Part shown: positions 25,136 through 33,053 of the stretch, one piece after another
Layout: each line of letters begins with the position of its first letter
Numbering within the stretch: position 1 is the stretch's first letter
Assembly: GCA_015059445.1 (NCBI GenBank)
Contig: SVAK01000007.1
Span: 1 to 51,350, forward strand
Length of the DNA stretch: 51,350 nt
From: Bacillota bacterium
GTDB taxonomy: Bacteria > Bacillota_I > Bacilli_A > RF39 > UBA660
Direction of reading: 5' to 3'
Translations under genes and position numbers: made by a program
Notes under the pieces: model-generated
What the model was told of the DNA's origin: nothing
Database searches by the model: none
Seen by the model: only the letters and a program-made list of their open reading frames with translations

Positions 25136-25552
25136 TTATCTCACAAATTCATTTAACCAAAAATAATCTTTATTTTTAAAATCACATACAAATAAATTAT
25201 CAGTCATTAAATAATTCACTAAAAGGGTTGGATTTATTACATCACTTTTTAAAATAATATGACTTCTATAAACTCTCAAAGTGCTAGTTTCCGGTTTGTA
25301 TTTATTACAAATAGTATGAATATCTCCATCTTTATTATAATATCTATGATTTTTAAATAAATTATAAATTCTTTTATTTATATATTCTTTATCAAATAAA
25401 TCGAATAAATCATTATATATTTTAAAAGAAACACCTAATGAGTCATTATCCAAATAGTATAAATTCTCAATAGTCCTATAAAGATTATATGGCGTTTCTT
25501 TAGTTAATATAGTTAATTCCCTTTTTATTTTAAATATATAAAATGTACGCAT
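25136..25552 (-). CDS. SirA-like replication-inhibitor homologue
   Basis: 138 residues, soluble. The ends resemble SirA of Bacillus, which binds DnaA domain I and blocks chromosome replication at the onset of sporulation: FYIFKIKREL at the start, and VCDFKNKDYFWLNEFV at the end, compare AFDFNSKRYGWLN. The middle is divergent (SLGVSFKIYNDLFDLFDKEY). I judge homology likely but not certain. The gene has a TATAAT (25570-25575) with no clear -35, and is followed by the YgjP gene. Whether the organism sporulates cannot be decided from this window. Confidence 0.55.
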   Translation of the reverse strand: MRTFYIFKIKRELTILTKETPYNLYRTIENLYYLDNDSLGVSFKIYNDLFDLFDKEYINKRIYNLFKNHRYYNKDGDIHTICNKYKPETSTLRVYRSHIILKSDVINPTLLVNYLMTDNLFVCDFKNKDYFWLNEFVR

Positions 25553-25620
25553 TTTATCACCCTACTTAGATTATACAAAAGTAACTTTAAAATCTTTGTA
25601 AGGTTTTGTCGAACATCTAA

Positions 25621-27585
25621 TTATTTTTTCATTAATTCTATAATCTTTGTTTTAATTGAATCAGCATCTAAATTATAATAATTTAATAATTCTTCTTTTG
25701 TACCTGATGTACTATATTTATTTATTCCAAAAACATAGTCCTCATTTGTTGCATATTTATGCCACATGGCACCACTGCCAAATTCAATAACAAAAGTTTT
25801 TAACTCTTTTGGTAGCAAACTATATTTATATCTTTCATTTTGCAATTCAAATAATTCTTGGCTTGGCATTGTGATTACTCTAAAATCAATTCCATAAGGA
25901 AGTAATTCATCAGCTATTTTTAATGCAAGGGATACTTCACTACCAGTTGCAATAATAATACCATTGGCTTCACCTTTTTCTCTTTTAGCTCGGTAAGCTC
26001 CGGCTACAACATATTTGGGGTTAGTTCCCATTAACTTTTTTATTTTTTCATTACCAATAATTATTGCACTACTTTTTTTGTAGTTCGCTAAAATATTATA
26101 TATTCCTATGATTTCATTTATATCGGCTGGCCTAAAAGTAATTAAATTAGGAATTATTCTTAAACTATTAATTTCATCAACACCACTAATTCCCATATCT
26201 TCATACGAATTTAAAAAAGTATCGTGACTAAATATGTAATTAACAGGCAAATTATATTCAGAACTAAATCTAATAAAAGGTCGCAAAAAATTACTATCTA
26301 TAAGTGGAGCACTAACAAACATTTTAAATCCCAAGCTAGCTAGACCATTGACAATTCCTCCCATTGCTAATGTCCTATTACCAAAATAAATATTTCTACC
26401 AGTAGGATTTTCTTTACTCATTACATTGGATTCGCTAATATTACACTTAGTATGTATGAAATTCCCGCTGCTGCCACTTAAAATAAATGGACTTTTGCTA
26501 GCTAATATATTAAATATTTTACTATTACCTACTAATAATTCTTCTTCATAGCTATCATTTATTTTTATATTTTCTGAATTAAAATTAACTTTGACATTTT
26601 TTGTTTCTAAAAATTCAATTACTTCTTTTATTTTTAAATCATTTAAAAATGTATTTTTTATTTCTAGCCATTTAATTAATTCTTTGTTTAGTCGTTTATT
26701 AACATGCTTATTTATCTTTTCATAACAATCTTCTGTTACACTAAATGGATTTTCTATTTTATATTTTTCTCTTAAACTATTCATTTCCTCATTTGTTAGA
26801 GGCTTATTATGAAATTCCCCCAGAAAATCTCTTGTTAGTTCTTTACAACGGCCATTTTTTATTAAGATAATTGTAGGTTTTTCATTATCCTTAGCTTCAT
26901 CAATGGCATCTTCTAAAGCCCCAATATTATTTCCTTTTAATTCAATAATATTGAATTGCAATGCTTTTAGGCGATTAACTATGTCTTCTGACTCGGTTTC
27001 TTTGAATTTACTATCTTTAGCTGCTTCATTTTTAACAACAATTAAAATAAATTTATTTAATTTTTCTTTTCCGGCAAAAGCCAAAGATTCATAACTAAGC
27101 CCACTCATCAAATCGTTATAAGAACATACACAATATGTTTTAAAATCAATCAGATTGCATTTTGGTTTTTCATCCTTCACTAAAGATTCTAAATATCTTT
27201 CCCCAAGAGCAACTCCTACACTGGAAGATATAACATCTTCACTTGTATGACTGCCAATCTCAATGCCAGCACAAAGAGGACTAGCATATCCTAAAGTATT
27301 AGAGTTGACTTTTTTAAATTCTTTTAAATTATCTAATGAAACATCATAGCCAAACATATGTAACGTAGAATACATAACTGGTAGAAATTCATTAGTTACT
27401 ATTAATCTATCTCTATTTATCCAATTAGGGTTTTTAATATCAAATTTTAAATGTTCCATAAATAAAGTATAAAAAACTAATGAACTACTTAAAGATAATT
27501 TAACATTCCCACTGCCAGCTTCCTTAATCATATCTAAGCTTAACATTTTAATATTATTTATTATGTTATTTTCTAACTTACTCAT
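25621..27585 (-). CDS. Transketolase homologue without active-site residues
   Basis: 654 residues, collinear with transketolase over its whole length (LSLDMIKEAGSG, NPNWINRDRLIV, the pyrimidine-binding domain, and the C-terminal IIIATGSEVSLALKIADELL). Almost every cofactor or catalytic motif is changed: SGHPG is SGNVK (25-29), AGHGS is NEFLP, TTGPLGQG is replaced around 111-120, the ThDP motif GDGDLMEG is SYNDLMSG (155-162), the metal Asn region is KNEA (185-188), and the catalytic Glu of GVREFAM is Thr405 (GNRTLAM). The frame is intact, so it is not a recent pseudogene. A non-enzymatic or regulatory role is inferred. It follows a UgtP-like gene by 11 nt. Confidence 0.85.
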   Translation of the reverse strand: MSKLENNIINNIKMLSLDMIKEAGSGNVKLSLSSSLVFYTLFMEHLKFDIKNPNWINRDRLIVTNEFLPVMYSTLHMFGYDVSLDNLKEFKKVNSNTLGYASPLCAGIEIGSHTSEDVISSSVGVALGERYLESLVKDEKPKCNLIDFKTYCVCSYNDLMSGLSYESLAFAGKEKLNKFILIVVKNEAAKDSKFKETESEDIVNRLKALQFNIIELKGNNIGALEDAIDEAKDNEKPTIILIKNGRCKELTRDFLGEFHNKPLTNEEMNSLREKYKIENPFSVTEDCYEKINKHVNKRLNKELIKWLEIKNTFLNDLKIKEVIEFLETKNVKVNFNSENIKINDSYEEELLVGNSKIFNILASKSPFILSGSSGNFIHTKCNISESNVMSKENPTGRNIYFGNRTLAMGGIVNGLASLGFKMFVSAPLIDSNFLRPFIRFSSEYNLPVNYIFSHDTFLNSYEDMGISGVDEINSLRIIPNLITFRPADINEIIGIYNILANYKKSSAIIIGNEKIKKLMGTNPKYVVAGAYRAKREKGEANGIIIATGSEVSLALKIADELLPYGIDFRVITMPSQELFELQNERYKYSLLPKELKTFVIEFGSGAMWHKYATNEDYVFGINKYSTSGTKEELLNYYNLDADSIKTKIIELMKK

Positions 27586-27596
27586 AAATCTCCTTA

Positions 27597-28727
27597 TTAC
27601 AACTTGTTCACTAAATCATTAATTTTTTCAACTGATTTATTATCATCCAACTTAAGCATTCTTTCGTGCATTTTCTTGATTATATTTGGATTATTATCTA
27701 TTTTTTTCAACCATCTTTTAAATCCCCAAGTTCCCTTAACTCTAATACCAAATTTCTTTTTGACCATAAATTTTGCATTATATTTTTCTTGACCACCTAA
27801 GCCAGGCAATGATAATAAAGGCACTTTCATTTCTAAACATTCTGTTACAGTAGCCCCACCTGGTTTACTTATAACTAAATCAGATATTTTCATTATATTT
27901 AATATATCATATGAAAAACCAAGCACTTTAATGTTCTTTATGTTTTTTGACTTTACATATTTTTCACATTTATTTTTTAGTTTTTCATTTTTACCACTTA
28001 TAAAGATAACATCAGCATCTAAATTTATCTTAGCAAGCGTTTTAAAATAATCATAATAATACATACTACCGGCTGTACCGCCACCAAAAAATAAATACAC
28101 TTTTTTATTTCCTTTAAATTTATATCTTTTTAAAATTTCTTCTTCTGAATCTAATTGCTGAATTTGTGTAATATTTAAAGGCAGACCGAAAGCATGAACT
28201 TTTTTGGCTTCTACACCTCTTCGAACTAATTCCTGTTTAACCATTTCATTGCCTACTATAAATCCATCTTCTTTTTTATGATTTTTAATCCACCACTCAT
28301 GTATTCTATAATCTGTAATAATAGAAAATAACTTAGTATTAATAAGCTTTATTTCATTATAATAATTTATTATGCTACTACAGTAAAAGTGACTTGATAT
28401 TGTAATATCGGGGTTAAAGTTTGCTATTAATTCTCTTAATCTTTGATTATCATAACTCTTTTTAGAAAATAAATTATGTCCTAAAGTTGGCACTTTATGA
28501 TCTGTAATCTCATACGCTGAATCAAATATAAATTCTGGACGATATTTAGAGACAAAATCCATAATTTTAACGCTGACTTTGCCTAACCAATTTCCGTAGT
28601 CAGTCATATCTAAAACCATAACTTCAATTTTTTTGTTATTGTCCTTAAGATAATTTGCCACATATTCAGCAATTGCTTTATGTCCCGATCCATATCTTGC
28701 ATACATTATTAAAACTTTTTTCTTCAT
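27597..28727 (-). CDS. UgtP/MGDG-synthase-type glycosyltransferase
   Basis: 376 residues, GT28-like. The N-terminal domain has VLIMYARYGSGHKAIAEY (the GSGH loop that binds acceptor lipid in MGDG synthases) and the C-terminal domain has LFFGGGTAGSMYYY, LGFSYDILNIMKISDLVISK, PGGATVTECLEMKVPLL and GQEKYNA, the nucleotide-sugar site. Relatives transfer glucose or galactose from UDP-sugar to diacylglycerol at the inner membrane face, giving membrane glycolipids and the anchor of lipoteichoic acid; the LTA-synthase-like gene at 6076 is a plausible partner. It has its own promoter and is followed by the transketolase homologue. Confidence 0.88.
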   Translation of the reverse strand: MKKKVLIMYARYGSGHKAIAEYVANYLKDNNKKIEVMVLDMTDYGNWLGKVSVKIMDFVSKYRPEFIFDSAYEITDHKVPTLGHNLFSKKSYDNQRLRELIANFNPDITISSHFYCSSIINYYNEIKLINTKLFSIITDYRIHEWWIKNHKKEDGFIVGNEMVKQELVRRGVEAKKVHAFGLPLNITQIQQLDSEEEILKRYKFKGNKKVYLFFGGGTAGSMYYYDYFKTLAKINLDADVIFISGKNEKLKNKCEKYVKSKNIKNIKVLGFSYDILNIMKISDLVISKPGGATVTECLEMKVPLLSLPGLGGQEKYNAKFMVKKKFGIRVKGTWGFKRWLKKIDNNPNIIKKMHERMLKLDDNKSVEKINDLVNKL

Positions 28728-28749
28728 GTTTCATACCCTCTTATTAATA

Positions 28750-28778
28750 ATTATAATATTTTTTTTAAAATAAAACAA
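28750..28778 (-). promoter_or_regulatory. Promoter of the glycosyltransferase operon
   Basis: -35 TTGTTT (28773-28778), 17-nt spacer, -10 TATAAT (28750-28755). The -35 overlaps the end of the preceding terminator stem. Confidence 0.65.
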
Positions 28779-28797
28779 TGAATTACTTATTCATTGC
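28765..28797 (-). terminator. Intrinsic terminator after the 49-residue membrane-protein gene
   Basis: Perfect 8-bp stem CAATGAAT (28776-28783) / ATTCATTG (28789-28796), 5-nt loop, then TTTTATTTT on the minus strand. The stem overlaps the stop codon of the small gene. Confidence 0.8.
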
Positions 28798-28932
28798 TAT
28801 ATATGTATTATTAATATTTTCGTTATTTTTATTATTTAAGTGTGAAAATCTAAAATTCAGGAGCAATACTCCAATCACGATGACCGAATAAAATAAAATT
28901 AATCCTCCCATGTCCATTAACTTTTTTTTCAT
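28783..28932 (-). CDS. 49-residue membrane protein divergent from lexA, SosA/YneA analogue candidate
   Basis: Starts at ATG 28932 with AAGGAG 9 nt upstream and ends with TAA at 28783-28785. It has a basic N-terminus (MKKKLMDMG), one membrane helix (GLILFYSVIVIGVLLLNF, about 10-27) and a polar asparagine-rich tail. It has its own -10 and its own terminator, and a LexA-like dyad lies just upstream of the -10. In Bacillus yneA and Staphylococcus sosA, short single-span membrane proteins divergent from lexA block cell division during the SOS response. This gene has the same place and build but no recognisable sequence match; it lacks a LysM domain and is shorter. The function is therefore inferred from context. 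Confidence 0.75.
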   Translation of the reverse strand: MKKKLMDMGGLILFYSVIVIGVLLLNFRFSHLNNKNNENINNTYIAMNK

Positions 28933-28953
28933 ATAATATCACTCCTTCTTGCA

Positions 28954-28980
28954 ATTATATCTTAGCAAAAACATTTGTTT
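28954..28980 (-). promoter_or_regulatory. Promoter and LexA-like operator of the small divergent gene
   Basis: -10 TATAAT at 28954-28959 with no good -35. The dyad AAAC-N4-GTTT (28969-28980) sits where the polymerase would contact the spacer and -35, a natural repressor position. Confidence 0.55.
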
Positions 28981-28997
28981 GTGTCAACCGCAAAAAG

Positions 28998-29036
28998 AAA
29001 CAATTGTTTGACATTTTACATATCATGTTGTAAAAT
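28998..29036 (+). promoter_or_regulatory. lexA promoter with overlapping LexA-like operator
   Basis: -35 TTGACA (29008-29013), 17-nt spacer, -10 TAAAAT (29031-29036). The perfect palindrome AAACAATTGTTT (28998-29009) overlaps the -35, as expected for autoregulation. The core AAAC-N4-GTTT differs from the Bacillus GAAC-N4-GTTC box in the outer bases. A second dyad ATTTTACA-N8-TGTAAAAT (29013-29036) covers the spacer and -10. Confidence 0.75.
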
Positions 29037-29053
29037 ACTCTTAGGAGGAAGTT

Positions 29054-29677
29054 ATGAAAGGAACTGAAATTACTAAAAGACAAAAAGATGTACTTGATTA
29101 CATAAAAAAATACATTGCTGACCATGGTTATCCACCTGCCATTAGAGAAATATGTAAAGGCGTAAACTTATCAAGTCCTGCAACTGTATTCGTCCATATG
29201 AAAAACTTAGAGCAATTAGGATATATTAAAACAACAAGTAATAAATTTAGAACAATTGAAATTTTATGTGAAAATGAATATTTAGAAACTAAAGAAGATA
29301 TTGTTAAAGTACCGCTGCTTGGAAAAATTACTGCAGGATCACCAATTACTGCTATAGAACAACCTAATGAATTTTTTGATATTCCCGCTTCATTAATCCC
29401 AGCAACAGAAACTGTATTTACTTTACATGTAAGTGGCGAAAGCATGATTAACGCCGGAATATATGATGGCGATTATGTTATAGTCCAAAAACAAAGCAAT
29501 GCTAAAAATGGTGACATAGTTGTAGCAATGACCATGGAAAATGAAGCAACAATCAAAACTTTTTACAAAGAAAAAGATCATATTAGATTACAACCAGAAA
29601 ATGATACAATGGAACCTATAATTCTAGATAATTGTGTAATTTTAGGAAAAGCTATTGGATTGTATAGAAAATTTTAA
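29054..29677 (+). CDS. lexA: SOS repressor LexA
   Basis: 207 residues, the only large plus-strand gene. The N-terminal winged helix has ITKRQKDVLDYIKKYIADHG, PPAIREICKGVNLSSPATVF then HMKNLEQLGYI. The self-cleavage domain has the Ala94-Gly95 site in ITAGSP, the catalytic serine S130 in VSGESM and the lysine K168 in ATIKTF. RecA filaments trigger cleavage and derepress SOS genes. AGGAGG precedes the ATG by 6 nt. Two matching dyads in the intergenic region suggest it controls itself and the divergent small membrane-protein gene. Confidence 0.97.
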   Translation: MKGTEITKRQKDVLDYIKKYIADHGYPPAIREICKGVNLSSPATVFVHMKNLEQLGYIKTTSNKFRTIEILCENEYLETKEDIVKVPLLGKITAGSPITAIEQPNEFFDIPASLIPATETVFTLHVSGESMINAGIYDGDYVIVQKQSNAKNGDIVVAMTMENEATIKTFYKEKDHIRLQPENDTMEPIILDNCVILGKAIGLYRKF

Positions 29678-29695
29678 AAACAAATAATAACATGC

Positions 29696-29731
29696 AAAAA
29701 ATATTCTTAGAAAACACTAAGAATATTTTTT
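29696..29731. terminator. Bidirectional terminator between lexA and mtaB
   Basis: Perfect 15-bp stem AAAAAATATTCTTAG (29696-29710) / CTAAGAATATTTTTT (29717-29731), 6-nt loop, T-rich on both strands. It serves the convergent ends of lexA and mtaB and touches the mtaB stop codon. Confidence 0.9.
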
Positions 29732-30968
29732 ATTTTATTTTATAAATTGTTTTGTATATTTGGTTTTTTTCTAAAATGTCAGAAATTTCTACTTTGAGAA
29801 AATTAGATGTGTGCCCAATGCTTTTTCCATTTTTTACCTCTTCAATCAATACCTCTACTTCTTGATTATTAAATCGATTATTATATTCTCGTTCCAACAA
29901 ATCTGATAATTCTAATAATTTATGAACACGATTAGTTTTTTCTTGGGCCGAAACTTCTTTCATTTTGCTAGCAGCAGTTCCATTTCTCTTAGAATAAGGA
30001 AAAACATGAATTTTGCTAAAACCTATTTTTCGAGCTGTTTCATATGTTTTTTCAAACATTTCATTTGTTTCCTCTGGAAAACCAACAATTATATCAGTTG
30101 TAATGGAAATGTTTGGTCTTATATTTTTTATTTCGCTTACCTTATTAAAGAAATATTCCAAATCATATTTACGATTCATCATTTTAAGAACTTCATCACT
30201 TCCTGCTTGTAGTGGAATGTGTAAGTGATCACAAAATTTATAATTATGTTTCAACATATTCATAAATTTATCATTTAGCTCTGTGATTTCCACACTTGAA
30301 AGTCTTATTCTTTCTAAAAATTCTAATTTACTCAATTCCTCGATTAAATCTACTAAGTCTTTTCCATTGTCATTATAAGAACCTGTATGAATGCCGGTAA
30401 GGACTATTTCTTTATGACCATTGCTAACTAATTTTATAGCTTCTTTAACAATTGAATCAAATTCTTTACTGCGACACTTCCCTCTCATAAAAGGGATTAT
30501 ACAATATGAGCAAAAATTGTCACAACCATCTTGAACTTTAATAAAAGCCCTTGTGTGATCAAAGTTGGTTATTTCCATATTTTCAAAAGTTAAATCTCTA
30601 TTATTGTCGATATAACTATATCTTTTATGATTACAAATATAATTATTTATTAATTCAACTATCTTTGATTTGTGTCTATTTCCCAACAAGATATCAATAT
30701 TCATATTATTATACTCTTCAAAGTTATTTTGAACACTGCAACCTATTACTACTAATATGCTATCTTTGTTTTCTCTTCTGACCCTTCTAACATATTTTTT
30801 ACATTTACTATCAGCAGTATTTGTAACTGTACATGTATTAATAACTATAATATCAGCAGCTTTCATATCATTAACAAAAAGAAAGCCATTAGCTAGTAAT
30901 GACTGTTTTATAAAACTTGATTCATATGTGTTTACTTTACACCCAAAAGTTTCAATATAAAATTTCAT
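29730..30968 (-). CDS. mtaB: tRNA t6A37 methylthiotransferase MtaB
   Basis: 412 residues. A radical-SAM enzyme that adds a methylthio group to t6A at tRNA position 37 (ms2t6A). The N-terminal UPF0004 domain has the three cluster cysteines C10 (FGCKVN), C46 (NTCTVT) and C77 (IGCSVQ). The radical-SAM site is C149-x3-C153-x2-C156 in QDGCDNFCSYCIIP, and a short TRAM-like end follows. FGCKVNTYES marks the MtaB/YqeV branch rather than MiaB or RimO. In Bacillus it follows dnaJ closely (hrcA-grpE-dnaK-dnaJ-yqeT-yqeU-yqeV); here two unrelated genes lie between. Confidence 0.95.
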   Translation of the reverse strand: MKFYIETFGCKVNTYESSFIKQSLLANGFLFVNDMKAADIIVINTCTVTNTADSKCKKYVRRVRRENKDSILVVIGCSVQNNFEEYNNMNIDILLGNRHKSKIVELINNYICNHKRYSYIDNNRDLTFENMEITNFDHTRAFIKVQDGCDNFCSYCIIPFMRGKCRSKEFDSIVKEAIKLVSNGHKEIVLTGIHTGSYNDNGKDLVDLIEELSKLEFLERIRLSSVEITELNDKFMNMLKHNYKFCDHLHIPLQAGSDEVLKMMNRKYDLEYFFNKVSEIKNIRPNISITTDIIVGFPEETNEMFEKTYETARKIGFSKIHVFPYSKRNGTAASKMKEVSAQEKTNRVHKLLELSDLLEREYNNRFNNQEVEVLIEEVKNGKSIGHTSNFLKVEISDILEKNQIYKTIYKIK

Positions 30969-30979
30969 AAAACCACCCT

Positions 30980-31579
30980 TTAATTTAATAAACTATTTAA
31001 TTCCTTTAATGCACTTAAGAAGGCCTCTTCTTTTTGGTAACTGATTACTCTAACTTCTTCTTTTATTATTTCTTCTTCATTTTTATTAACTAAATCATTT
31101 AAATTTACTTTTTTAACTATTAAATCATCTATTACTTCTTCTTTTTCATAATTAATAGCATACTTATTGCGTTTTTCAAGTAACTCTTCATAACTAATTA
31201 TTGCTTTTTCTTCTTGATCTTTCTCATATTCAGTACAACTTATTCTATCAGAATTTTCTTCGGCTTTTAATTTTTTAGTTAAACTTTCTAAATCTAAAAG
31301 TTCTCCTTCTTCATCATTATATTCATCTGCATATTTCTCATCCGTTTTGATTTCAATTTGCTCAATTATATTTTGATGTTCATCGACTTTTGACTCATCT
31401 TTAAGTGAATTTTCACTTGGAGGGAAAAAATCATCTTCTCCTAAAACTTCTTTATTAATTCTAATAAAATAAATTAAAGTTACAATTAAAATTAACAATG
31501 TAATTATTGCTATAAAAAATACTATATCTACAAAACTCAAATAACTAATAAACGTATATATATCTTTTAATAAATTCAT
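30980..31579 (-). CDS. Single-span membrane protein with acidic cytoplasmic tail
   Basis: 199 residues from ATG 31579 (GTGGTGG site; an ATG at 31609 is upstream but less likely). One membrane helix (about 12-37) is followed by a long acidic, glutamate- and lysine-rich, probably coiled or disordered region with short hydrophobic motifs (IISYEELLEKRNKYAINYEK, VRVISYQKEEAFLSALKELN). Topology resembles division or septum accessory proteins such as EzrA or GpsB partners only in general plan; I do not recognise a family. It has its own promoter and lies 11 nt before mtaB. Confidence 0.7.
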   Translation of the reverse strand: MNLLKDIYTFISYLSFVDIVFFIAIITLLILIVTLIYFIRINKEVLGEDDFFPPSENSLKDESKVDEHQNIIEQIEIKTDEKYADEYNDEEGELLDLESLTKKLKAEENSDRISCTEYEKDQEEKAIISYEELLEKRNKYAINYEKEEVIDDLIVKKVNLNDLVNKNEEEIIKEEVRVISYQKEEAFLSALKELNSLLN

Positions 31580-31594
31580 AAAAATACCACCACG

Positions 31595-31622
31595 ATTATA
31601 TTTTATCACTTAGTGTAAACAA
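31595..31622 (-). promoter_or_regulatory. Promoter of the membrane protein-mtaB operon
   Basis: -35 TTGTTT (31617-31622), 16-nt spacer, -10 TATAAT (31595-31600). Confidence 0.6.
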
Positions 31623-31677
31623 AAATAAGTGCCTTTCATTTGCTTTACACAACTTTTTGCAAATATTGACACTTATT
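31620..31677 (-). terminator. Large stem-loop terminator after the third surface-protein gene
   Basis: Outer arms AATAAGTG / CACTTATT enclose inner arms TTTGC / GCAAA, followed by TTTTTG on the minus strand, 27 nt after the stop. The T tract abuts the -35 of the next promoter. Confidence 0.6.
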
Positions 31678-31703
31678 ATAACACACATTTTTACAACAAA
31701 CAA

Positions 31704-32954
31704 TTAATTTTGTTCCTTCATTTTATAAGGATTAGAGCTAGTGCCATCCCCCTCTACTTCAATATTTTTTATTAAATTAATAACCGGCCTTACGTTACGA
31801 TATAAATTTCCTGTAATATTAGTTTTTAAACTACCTGAAGTATCAACCATAAACATATTAATATTTGACTCTGTGCCGCGAGCCCCAGTCATTGTATACC
31901 AAGAATCTTTGATTTCTGAATTATATAAATAATAATTTTTGTTACTTAATTCTGAACTCCCTCCGGCAAAAGAAACTTCGTCCGCAGTTAATAAACCAAT
32001 ATTATCATTAAAAGAATTCCCTAAACAATTAAGTGTTGGTATTTTGTTGGTTACAATTCTTGCGTAAGAATTGAAATTATAAATATCATCATATGTGATA
32101 TCATTACAATATTTAGTATTAGCAATATAGTCAACATAGTCTGCCAGATTATCATTCAGCCAACTTTCTAAATAAGTGTTAATATTAGCATCCTCAAAAT
32201 CAAATACTATATTATCTGAAGTATAATAACTAGAAATAGTATCAGTAACCCCATCCAAAATTAATCTTACAGTACCATCACCATTTATTCTTACTATTCG
32301 CCAAGTTAATTCTCCAAAAGAAACATAGTTATTATTTACATTTCCTCTAAAATAATAAGAAACTCCCATATCATCATTACCCTTTATCAAGCCTTCATTT
32401 TCATTAGCTACCTCTGTGCCTACATCAGTTAAAGAATTCGGGGATGGCGGATTATTTTTTAAAATAGTATCTGAAAATGTAATTATTTTCGATTCTTGAG
32501 CCCGTATATTTAAAATACCTTTCAGTACTGAATCATCATTATTAGTTATTTCTAATGTATATAGTTTCGTTTCTTCAGAATCTATACTAATAAAATCCGT
32601 TGTTATTTCATCAATGCTTGTTAATTTCCCTTCCGTCACTATACTATCATTATATAAAAGTTTATAACTTCCATTACCTCTAATTTGAGCAAATCCAATA
32701 TTATAATAATTCACCCTATCACTACCATTAGTCACTGAAAATTTAATTGTTGTTGCATCTTCAACATTAAAAGATTTACCATCTATATAATTTATTGATA
32801 AATTGCCAGTTACTTCAATATCTGAATCGAATTCAACAATTTTATCATAAAATAAATACAATATTCCTGTAATCGCGGCTACTAAAATAAAAAAACCAAT
32901 TAATGATAAAAAAGTTTTATATACTGCTCTCATCTTTAATTTTACCATTACCAT
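31704..32954 (-). CDS. Membrane-anchored surface protein with WRI module
   Basis: 416 residues from ATG 32954 (GGTGAT site 5 nt upstream). A basic start and one hydrophobic anchor (about 13-32) without the FAYF signature are followed by a beta-rich outer domain and a C-terminal module: YYFRGNVNNNYVSFGELTWR then IVRINGDGTVRLI, later IGLLTADEVSFAG, SWYTMTGARG and RNVRPVINLIKN with a GDGTSSNPY end. The order W-R-I, G-L, R-P-V and G-D-G-T matches the C-terminal half of the two TasA-signal proteins, so it is a distant relative. Four cysteines are absent or scattered, with no sortase signal. Function unknown; it interrupts the dnaJ-mtaB synteny. Confidence 0.75.
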   Translation of the reverse strand: MVMVKLKMRAVYKTFLSLIGFFILVAAITGILYLFYDKIVEFDSDIEVTGNLSINYIDGKSFNVEDATTIKFSVTNGSDRVNYYNIGFAQIRGNGSYKLLYNDSIVTEGKLTSIDEITTDFISIDSEETKLYTLEITNNDDSVLKGILNIRAQESKIITFSDTILKNNPPSPNSLTDVGTEVANENEGLIKGNDDMGVSYYFRGNVNNNYVSFGELTWRIVRINGDGTVRLILDGVTDTISSYYTSDNIVFDFEDANINTYLESWLNDNLADYVDYIANTKYCNDITYDDIYNFNSYARIVTNKIPTLNCLGNSFNDNIGLLTADEVSFAGGSSELSNKNYYLYNSEIKDSWYTMTGARGTESNINMFMVDTSGSLKTNITGNLYRNVRPVINLIKNIEVEGDGTSSNPYKMKEQN

Positions 32955-32976
32955 TAGGCATCACCTTACATTAAAC

Positions 32977-33015
32977 ATTATATAATAAATACCAAAATAA
33001 TGTCAAATTTTGACA
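32977..33015 (-). promoter_or_regulatory. Promoter with palindrome, third surface-protein gene
   Basis: -35 TTGACA (33001-33006), 18-nt spacer, -10 TATAAT (32977-32982). The -35 is half of an inverted repeat TGTCAAA-T-TTTGACA (33001-33015). Confidence 0.75.
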
Positions 33016-33025
33016 ATTATTTTGT

Positions 33026-33053
33026 AAAAAAAGGAAAGTGTTTGCCTTTCCTA
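33026..33053 (-). terminator. Intrinsic terminator after dnaJ
   Basis: Perfect 7-bp stem AGGAAAG (33032-33038) / CTTTCCT (33046-33052), then TTTTTT on the minus strand. It overlaps the dnaJ stop codon. Confidence 0.85.
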
